Positions 30,463-35,740 of a stretch of 35,740 nt of DNA are shown piece by piece. Position numbers and translations under genes: made by a program. Position 1 is the first letter of the stretch. The number at the start of each line of letters is the position of its first letter. Source of the DNA: Bacillota bacterium (GTDB lineage Bacteria > Bacillota > Limnochordia > DTU087); assembly GCA_012798955.1 (NCBI GenBank), contig JAAZMF010000146.1, forward strand, positions 1-35,740, read 5' to 3'. The notes below the pieces were generated by a model, which worked only from the letters and a program-made list of their open reading frames with translations, searched no databases and had not been told where the DNA came from.

Positions 30463-31728
30463 ATGCAGACTAATCAATCAAACCGCAATTGGCAAGAGGT
30501 TATCGCCGAAGCGAAACTGGCGCTTCGGGACAAATGGGATGAAATCGAAGCAATGAAATTATCTAACCAAGCAAGGGTGCTAAGAGCCTTTCGTCAGCAT
30601 CAGGTAAGTGAATACCATTTCGCTGGTAGTACTGGCTATGGTTATAACGATAGCGGTCGAGAAGTCATCGAGACCTTGTACGCACAAGTGTTTGGTGCCG
30701 AGGACGCCTTAGTTAGGCCCCAGCTAGTTTCAGGTACCCATGCTATAGCAACTTGCCTTTCGGCACTGCTAAGCCCAGGAGACGAGCTAGTATCTATTAC
30801 AGGCTCCCCCTATGATACCCTACAACAAGTTATCGGAGTGAAGGGCAATTTGGCTAGTAGTCTTGTGCAAACAGGTGTCACATACAAGGAAGTTGCCCTT
30901 AACGAAAAAGGTGGATGGGATCGTGAAGGCATCAAAGCCACGGTGAGTCCCCGAACCAAGATGGTGATGATTCAGCGTTCCCGTGGCTATAGCTGGCGTC
31001 CGGCATTTACGATTCAAGACATTCAGGAGATGATCCTAGTAGTGCGGGAGATAGACCCCCACATCACGATTTTCGTAGACAATTGCTATGGAGAGTTTGT
31101 GGAGGAGTGGGAGCCCTGCCATGTGGGGGCCCATCTCATAGCTGGCTCACTCATAAAAAACCCCGGTGGTGGGTTAGTTGCCGGAGGAGGGTATGTTGCC
31201 GGTAACAGTGATCTAGTGGAGGTTGTAGCAGATCGTATGACAGCACCGGGCTTAGGGCGACAATTAGGCCCGACCTATGGATTGAACCGTTGGATCTTAC
31301 AAGGGTTCTGGATGGCTCCCCACGTGGTGGGTGAGGCGTTGTCGGGTGCCCTTTTAGTAAGTAAGGTCATGGAGGATCTAGGCTATAGGGTATCTCCCCA
31401 TTGGCTAGACCCAAGAGGCGATATTGTACAAGCGGTAATGCTTCCTTCAGAAGAGGCGCTTTTGACTTTCTGCCGGGGTATCCAAGCGGCATCACCCATT
31501 GATAGTTTCGTGCAACCGGTGGGGGGAGCGATGCCCGGCTATGAAGATCTTGTGGTAATGGCCGGAGGCACCTTTATTCAGGGCTCCACCATGGAACTTA
31601 GTGCCGATGGGCCTATGCGGTCTCCATATATTGTGTACTTGCAGGGCGGACTGTGCAAAGAACACGTCGAATTAGCGCTTATAGAGGTGCTAGAAGCGCT
31701 TACCCCGGCAAAAGGGGACAATATCTAG
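30463..31728 (+). CDS. PLP-dependent methionine gamma-lyase family protein, YnbB-like
   Basis: The 421-residue protein belongs to the Cys/Met-metabolism PLP enzymes and resembles Bacillus YnbB, often annotated as an aluminium-resistance protein or methionine gamma-lyase family protein. Landmarks are YGYNDSGREVIE, RPQLVSGTHAIA, a substrate-side QRSRGYSWRPAFT block, FVDNCYGEFVEEWEP and AGSLIKNPGGGLV with the PLP lysine Lys232. The exact reaction is not established for this subgroup. In Bacillus ynbB also follows the hfq-spoVK-hflX region, so synteny supports the assignment. The ATG at 30463 has AAGGAG (30449-30454) eight bases upstream. Confidence 0.9.
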   Translation: MQTNQSNRNWQEVIAEAKLALRDKWDEIEAMKLSNQARVLRAFRQHQVSEYHFAGSTGYGYNDSGREVIETLYAQVFGAEDALVRPQLVSGTHAIATCLSALLSPGDELVSITGSPYDTLQQVIGVKGNLASSLVQTGVTYKEVALNEKGGWDREGIKATVSPRTKMVMIQRSRGYSWRPAFTIQDIQEMILVVREIDPHITIFVDNCYGEFVEEWEPCHVGAHLIAGSLIKNPGGGLVAGGGYVAGNSDLVEVVADRMTAPGLGRQLGPTYGLNRWILQGFWMAPHVVGEALSGALLVSKVMEDLGYRVSPHWLDPRGDIVQAVMLPSEEALLTFCRGIQAASPIDSFVQPVGGAMPGYEDLVVMAGGTFIQGSTMELSADGPMRSPYIVYLQGGLCKEHVELALIEVLEALTPAKGDNI

Positions 31729-31756
31729 GGGAATCGCTGTTCTCCTCCTATTTTCC

Positions 31757-31784
31757 TTGACATGTAGTCATGATCTGTTAGAAT
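31757..31784 (+). promoter_or_regulatory. Strong vegetative promoter of speD
   Basis: Perfect TTGACA (31757-31762), 16 bases, TAGAAT (31779-31784; five of six). Transcription would start near 31791, about 70 bases before speD. Confidence 0.75.
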
Positions 31785-31862
31785 GGTAGCTGAAAAAGAG
31801 TCTTGAACTACCGTCTTTCTTGGAGGGGTGGAGGGAGCAAAGGAGAGGGGGCAACGAATGGA

Positions 31863-32237
31863 ATGAAAGATGCTTTGGGCCGTCACATCCTTTGTGAGGC
31901 GTATGGGTGTGATCCTGAGGTATTGGACAACAGAGATTTGGTGGAATCCATTATGGTTAGAGCAGCCCTAGCTGCCGGGGCAGAAGTGCGGGAGGTTGCG
32001 TTTCACGAATTTAGTCCGCAGGGCATCAGCGGTGTTGTGGTGATATCTGAGTCACATTTGACTATTCATACTTGGCCAGAGCTCGGGTATGCTGCAATTG
32101 ATGTGTTTACATGTGGAGATGCGGTGGATCCGTGGGATGCAGTGGAGTACCTCATACAGCATTTTGAAGCCAAGGATACGGCTTGCTCAGAGATTAAGAG
32201 AGGTGTGATGCAACATGAGATGGTCAAAATCTCATAA
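31863..32237 (+). CDS. speD: S-adenosylmethionine decarboxylase proenzyme
   Basis: SpeD makes decarboxylated SAM, the aminopropyl donor for spermidine. The 124-residue protein is the short prokaryotic class. It cleaves itself to create a pyruvoyl cofactor; the site is Glu63-Ser64 in SESHLTIHTWPE, and the catalytic cysteine lies in DVFTCGD. The ATG at 31863 matches the family N-terminus (MKDALGRHILCEAYGCD) and has GAGGGGG (31845-31851) 11 bases upstream; a longer in-frame start at 31803 would add 20 atypical residues. It has its own promoter and terminator, so it is a single-gene unit. No spermidine synthase is in the window. Confidence 0.95.
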   Translation: MKDALGRHILCEAYGCDPEVLDNRDLVESIMVRAALAAGAEVREVAFHEFSPQGISGVVVISESHLTIHTWPELGYAAIDVFTCGDAVDPWDAVEYLIQHFEAKDTACSEIKRGVMQHEMVKIS

Positions 32238-32295
32238 CTTAGAAAAGGGGAGGCGAAGCTAGTTTTGTATGTGTTACTCTAGGATGAATGCTAAT

Positions 32296-32342
32296 TAAAG
32301 CCCTGACTGTGCCACTTGACAGCCAAGGGCTTTATTGTTTTT
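32296..32342 (+). terminator. Rho-independent terminator after speD
   Basis: TAAAGCCCT (32296-32304) pairs with AGGGCTTTA (32326-32334), with an inner CTGT/ACAG pair set (32307-32310 with 32319-32322), followed by TTGTTTTT. Confidence 0.85.
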
Positions 32343-32446
32343 GGTCAAAAACGAGAGGATTTACGGCCTCGATGTTGAAATGTATATTTTGGTAGATATT
32401 CTGAACATGGAAACGTTGACGTGACTCAAAAGGGGTGGTCGTATTC

Positions 32447-33085
32447 ATGGGCAGTGTATTACCGCTCAACTATCAAGTGGACGGATTTAGGGCGTACCGG
32501 GACTTGCCAGATGAAGATATTGTCCTCGAAGCCCAGGCTGGTCGCCAAGACGCCACAGACTATCTGCTTTTTAAGTATCAAAAGCTGGTGTACATTTGGA
32601 CAAGGCCTTACTTTTTACAAGGAGCGGAGGATGACGATCTTCTCCAGGAGGGGATGATTGGACTGTATAAGGCTATCCGGGATTTTACGCCGGGTTCGTC
32701 ATCCTTTTGGTCCTTCGCTAAGCTCTGTATAACCCGCAACATTATCAGTGCTATCAAGGGGACCACAAGGCAGAAGCACATACCGCTCAATTCCTATACC
32801 TCGTTGCACAAGCCTATCTATGATGCTGAAGGTGACCGCACCTTAATGGAAGTTCTCTCGAATAATCGAATTGATGATCCCGAGACTCTAGTTATCGACC
32901 GAGAGCGTCTGCAGCACACCCAACGTTACATCAAAGAAGTGCTTAGTGATTTTGAATATCGGGTTTTTAGACTTTACATTAATGGATTGAGCTACAAGGA
33001 AATGGCCGAAGAGCTAAATACACATACCAAGTCCATTGATAACGCTCTATGTAGGATTAAGACAAAAATGGAAAAAGATTTCTAG
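32447..33085 (+). CDS. sigH: RNA polymerase sporulation sigma factor H
   Basis: SigH directs transition-state and early sporulation genes, including spoIIA in Bacillus. The 212-residue protein has region 2 (DATDYLLFKYQKLVYI, GAEDDDLLQEGMIGLYKAIRDF, FWSFAKLCITRNIISAIK) and region 4 with a helix-turn-helix (SDFEYRVFRLYINGLSYKEMAEELN, KSIDNALCRIKTKM). The order and wording fit SigH rather than ECF or SigF-type factors. The ATG at 32447 follows AAAAGGGGTGG; a GTG at 32435 would overlap that site. Upstream, TTGAAA (32375-32380) and TATTCT (32397-32402) are a weak possible promoter. Confidence 0.94.
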   Translation: MGSVLPLNYQVDGFRAYRDLPDEDIVLEAQAGRQDATDYLLFKYQKLVYIWTRPYFLQGAEDDDLLQEGMIGLYKAIRDFTPGSSSFWSFAKLCITRNIISAIKGTTRQKHIPLNSYTSLHKPIYDAEGDRTLMEVLSNNRIDDPETLVIDRERLQHTQRYIKEVLSDFEYRVFRLYINGLSYKEMAEELNTHTKSIDNALCRIKTKMEKDF

Positions 33086-33263
33086 TCATAGTCCTGATAA
33101 CAGAGGACTACCCCCATTCTGCAGCAGGAGTTGTCTACTTACGTGGAGAACTAGAATTTGCATGACCTGTTCTATATATTGTTGCCTATGTGTTGCATAT
33201 CGATAGGAAAGGGGACAAGGTGCCCACTTGCATATGTGACCTTGAGTTTGGTGCCGCCTATCA

Positions 33264-33611
33264 ATGAATTGGCTATTAATCAACTTGGCTATCACAGTCC
33301 CGATGGCATACTGGGTGTATAGGGACGCCAAGGGGCGAGATGCCCGCCCTATCCTGTGGACAGCTGCCATTATTATGGCTGGTCTTTTTTTTCTTGGTCC
33401 CATCGGGGCCGCCACAGTTCTACTATTCTACAGTCTATTTAGACCAAAGGGAGCCATGCGGACTTGCCCCCACTGCAACAAGCGTGCACTTGCGTGGTTG
33501 GCCTTCTGTCCGCACTGCAAGGGGATTTTGAAACGTGATTGTTATCGGTGCTTTGCTGCCGTTGACATTGAAAACGAGTTCTGCCCCCACTGTAGAGCTA
33601 AACTAGGCTAG
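33264..33611 (+). CDS. Zinc-ribbon membrane protein
   Basis: The 115-residue protein has two N-terminal membrane helices (about 3-19 and 30-58) separated by the charged YRDAKGRDAR turn, then a cytoplasmic or extracytoplasmic tail with four CxxC knuckles: Cys68-Cys71, Cys82-Cys85, Cys93-Cys96 and Cys107-Cys110. Together they can form two zinc ribbons. Similar double zinc-ribbon tails occur in many uncharacterised Firmicute membrane proteins. The ATG at 33264 has no convincing ribosome site, so the start is uncertain. It is 178 bases after sigH; no clear link to it is visible. Confidence 0.75.
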   Translation: MNWLLINLAITVPMAYWVYRDAKGRDARPILWTAAIIMAGLFFLGPIGAATVLLFYSLFRPKGAMRTCPHCNKRALAWLAFCPHCKGILKRDCYRCFAAVDIENEFCPHCRAKLG

Positions 33612-33674
33612 ATTAGTCAGCAGGCCCAGGGAGAAACTACAATAGAGCAACGGCGCTATATGGGGGTACTTGAG

Positions 33675-34331
33675 ATGATTACACAATGGGAAATCCTATT
33701 GCGGCTGGTCCTTGCGGTAGCGGCAGGTGGTTTGATCGGACTCGAAAGAGAGATTCATGGTCGTGCCGCTGGGTTTCGAACCCATATCCTTGTATGCTTA
33801 GGTTCAACTCTAGTCATGCTACTTTCCATTTACGGTTTCCCGCAAGCGGCTGTGCATTGGTCAAGGTTTGATCCCGCAAGGCTGGCCGCCCAAGTCGTTA
33901 GCGGCATAGGCTTTCTGGGTGCCGGAACTATCTTGAGGGAAGGCCTTAGTATTCGGGGTTTGACAACTGCCGCAAGCCTATGGGTTGTGGCAGGTATTGG
34001 TTTGGCCATCGGTTCAGGTTTTTATTTGGCTGCTGTATTTGCCACGGCACTCGCTGTCTTGACTTTAGTGAATAAGTTGGAGCAATACCTGATTCCCCAT
34101 GAAGAACGCTTTCTGCGATTGCACATAGCGGACAGGCCCGGCCAAGTAGCCGCCATTGCTACGCATTTGGGGCAAAGGCGAGTGAATATCCGTTCTATGA
34201 AACTAGACACCACCGATGATGGAGAGTGCTACATGGAGATGCGTGTAGAGTGCCCCTATAGTGTGCGAGTGGAGCGGATAATGGAGGAACTATCCGGCCT
34301 GCCGGAAGTAAAGGAGATTAGCTTGCTGTGA
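33675..34331 (+). CDS. MgtC/SapB family membrane protein with C-terminal ACT-like domain
   Basis: The 218-residue protein has the MgtC/SapB core: LRLVLAVAAGGLIGLEREIHGRAAGFRTHILVCLGSTLVML, VVSGIGFLGAGTIL and GLTTAASLWVVAGIGLAIG, spanning about five membrane helices, followed by a soluble domain (about 140-218) resembling ACT domains (LHIADRPGQVAAIATHLGQRRVNI). In this family the membrane part is conserved, while roles in magnesium homeostasis or in modulating other proteins are debated. The ATG at 33675 has GGGGGT (33662-33667) seven bases upstream; an in-frame ATG at 33660 lacks a site. Confidence 0.9.
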   Translation: MITQWEILLRLVLAVAAGGLIGLEREIHGRAAGFRTHILVCLGSTLVMLLSIYGFPQAAVHWSRFDPARLAAQVVSGIGFLGAGTILREGLSIRGLTTAASLWVVAGIGLAIGSGFYLAAVFATALAVLTLVNKLEQYLIPHEERFLRLHIADRPGQVAAIATHLGQRRVNIRSMKLDTTDDGECYMEMRVECPYSVRVERIMEELSGLPEVKEISLL

Positions 34332-34440
34332 CAGTGCTTACCGGGCTGGCTACGGGCCGCTGACGTTCCCTTGATTGGGTACGTATCCACCGTGTATATC
34401 ATAGTCTATCCTTACTTCAGGATATGGGGAGAATTCGGAC

Positions 34441-35097
34441 TTGTTTAAGAGCGTGAACTACGGAATCAAGAGATTGCCCTTTGTGTTTCTGTTGCTAGCT
34501 GCGTTGCTTAGTGTACCCGTTTTACTGGTGCCCTCTTCCAGTGAGGTTCGAGCCGGGTCCAAAGCCATCAACTGGCATGATGTGATTGCCAAGACATCTG
34601 ATAAAGGTGATGTGGAGAGTCGATTACTCCGGGGAATAGCCTACGCGAATCTTGGACGACTACCGGAGTCGTTTAAGGAATTTGAGATAGCTGGGCAAGA
34701 GGCTTACACTGATGAGATTGCCAGCTTTGTGCTGGGCAAAGTGGGGGATCTCAGGAGAGCACCAGAAGACCTGTTGCTACTTAACTGCGTGGCCTTTGGC
34801 TCCTATGCCTTTGGAGATTTTGCGGCATCTACGGATAACTTTGAACACATTATTCGCCTAGATCCAAAGAATGTCTGGGCCCGAAATTTCGCCGCCATTG
34901 CCTATGGTCAGGTCGGGGAATTCGACAAAGCACTACACCACCTGCAAGGTGCTTTAGCCATAGACACAAAAAACCAATACACTCATCTGCTTCTAAGTGC
35001 TGTTTACAAAGAGAAAAATCAGTATCTTATGGCAGCCTACCACTACCTACAGGCACCAGATGCCGTTAAGGAACTTCATAGCTACGGTATCTTATAG
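34441..35097 (+). CDS. Tetratricopeptide-repeat protein with N-terminal signal or anchor
   Basis: The 218-residue protein starts with basic residues and a hydrophobic segment (about 11-32, RLPFVFLLLAALLSVPVLLV), either a signal peptide or a membrane anchor. Two to three TPR units follow: LRGIAYANLGRLPESFKEFEIA, AFGSYAFGDFAASTDNFEHIIRLDPKN and FAAIAYGQVGEFDKALHHLQGALAIDTKN. Such proteins act as scaffolds in envelope complexes; no partner is evident here. The TTG at 34441 has GGGGAG (34426-34431) nine bases upstream. Confidence 0.78.
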   Translation: MFKSVNYGIKRLPFVFLLLAALLSVPVLLVPSSSEVRAGSKAINWHDVIAKTSDKGDVESRLLRGIAYANLGRLPESFKEFEIAGQEAYTDEIASFVLGKVGDLRRAPEDLLLLNCVAFGSYAFGDFAASTDNFEHIIRLDPKNVWARNFAAIAYGQVGEFDKALHHLQGALAIDTKNQYTHLLLSAVYKEKNQYLMAAYHYLQAPDAVKELHSYGIL

Positions 35098-35445
35098 GCG
35101 AAAGCACGACTTGCCGGACCATCACATGTCAACTATTACCAGTAGAAAGTGGACTAACATGGGACACAAAGGCGAATGACGGCACATATCCTGGGCCCTA
35201 GATACTAATCCTATTATTGGTAAGAAAGGTAAGCGGGTAATCGCTAATTTGTTGAGCCTAACTGGCATATGGTATGCTAAGAGGAGCGTGGGGTGGCTAT
35301 ATAGGGAGTACGTCGTATCATGGCTATGTTTCATGTATTGGTCGTTTGGGATTATGGAGAATAACATAAGATCATGAAAGGATTTGCACCTACGAAGGCG
35401 AAGTAATCATTAAGCTTGTTATCAACCACCAGGGGGGAATAAGCA
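35098..35445. other. 348-base gap with no convincing gene
   Basis: I see no supported reading frame on either strand here. A weak promoter-like pair, TTGAGC (35252-35257) and TATGCT (35273-35278, 15-base spacer), would leave a leader of about 160 bases before the next gene. No T-tailed terminator is obvious after the TPR gene. Confidence 0.4.
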
Positions 35446-35740
35446 ATGATAATGGTAGCCAAAGATGATGTCCTCAGGGGGTTGAAGAAGTTCAAGCGGC
35501 TGGCCAAACAGGACCTACTGGCAAGCACCTTGACCTCCAACCCCGACTTTTGGAAGGCCCAGGCTGAGGCCCGACGGCATAAGTACGATGACCTGATGGA
35601 ACTCGTTGAGGCAAAAGGGGTAGATTTGGCATGTAAGGTTGCGATGAGCGATTATGCCAAACTACCTCTTTTTGATTCCCTTGAGGGGGATGCACCCGAG
35701 ATCCGGGGAACAGAACAAGCCTTAGAGATGTTTTTTACAC
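35446..35740 (+). CDS. Hypothetical protein, truncated at the window end
   Basis: An open frame begins at ATG 35446, with AGGGGGGAA (35431-35439) about seven bases upstream, and runs 98 codons off the right edge without a stop. The product is charged and mainly helical (GLKKFKRLAKQDLLAS, FWKAQAEARRHKYDDLMELVE) with no signal peptide or membrane segment in the visible part. I do not recognise it. Good ribosome site and uninterrupted frame support a real gene; no function can be given. Confidence 0.7.
   Translation, partial: MIMVAKDDVLRGLKKFKRLAKQDLLASTLTSNPDFWKAQAEARRHKYDDLMELVEAKGVDLACKVAMSDYAKLPLFDSLEGDAPEIRGTEQALEMFFT

Noticed and set aside
33770-33792. GGGTTTCGAACCC, resembling a tRNA T-arm
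   Set aside because: It lies inside the MgtC family gene, encoding conserved residues AAGFRTHI, and no anticodon or acceptor stem surrounds it.

Overview
The window reads as chromosomal core from an endospore-forming Firmicute (Bacillota) that probably has an outer membrane. Spore genes are plentiful: spoIIM, a dacF-type carboxypeptidase, spoIIAA-spoIIAB-sigF, an SspF-like small acid-soluble spore protein, a spoVK-type AAA ATPase and sigH. Set among them are exbB, exbD and tonB and an SLH/coiled-coil/C-terminal-anchor protein resembling Thermotoga Omp-alpha. TonB and Omp-alpha-like proteins only make sense with an outer membrane. Spore-forming diderm Firmicutes are known (Negativicutes, Halanaerobiales, Limnochordia), and a Limnochordia-like lineage is my best guess; this is inference. 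Starts at GTG and TTG are frequent and many intergenic gaps are short.

Layout. (1) 1-5100: the tail of a histidine phosphatase, spoIIM, a terminator, deoB and pdp (nucleoside salvage), and the dacF-like carboxypeptidase with a strong terminator. (2) 5177-7893: spoIIAA-spoIIAB-sigF, the switch for the first forespore sigma factor, then a GNAT acetyltransferase and, on the minus strand, the SspF-like SASP with a sigma-G-like promoter. (3) 8073-14602: an envelope block with a lone amino-acid-type ABC ATPase, ExbB-ExbD-TonB, a large secreted CARDB/cohesin-like protein and the Omp-alpha-like tether. (4) 14661-18582: a bidirectional terminator, a 56-residue minus-strand gene with its own signals, a PhoP-box-like array, then pstC-pstA-pstB-phoU with no pstS and with a PstB altered at several catalytic positions. 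(5) 18684-26437: miaB, a PRC-barrel-like protein, mutS, mutL, miaA and hfq, an arrangement typical of Firmicutes. (6) 26499-29001: a sigma-E-like promoter followed by spoVK and three overlapping genes: a small GTPase, a membrane protein with two aspartate-rich motifs and a small CxxC membrane protein. I consider this the least described part. (7) 28989-32342: dapL behind a structured leader, a YnbB/methionine-gamma-lyase-like PLP enzyme, and speD. (8) 32447-35740: sigH, a zinc-ribbon membrane protein, an MgtC family protein, a TPR protein and a truncated unknown gene.

The genes link entry into sporulation (SigH, SpoIIA, SigF, SpoIIM, SpoVK), mismatch repair and tRNA modification (MutS/MutL, MiaA/MiaB), phosphate sensing (Pst/PhoU), DAP and polyamine synthesis (DapL, SpeD) and outer-envelope maintenance (TonB system, Omp-alpha-like tether). 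I saw no tRNA, rRNA, CRISPR array, insertion sequence or phage gene.
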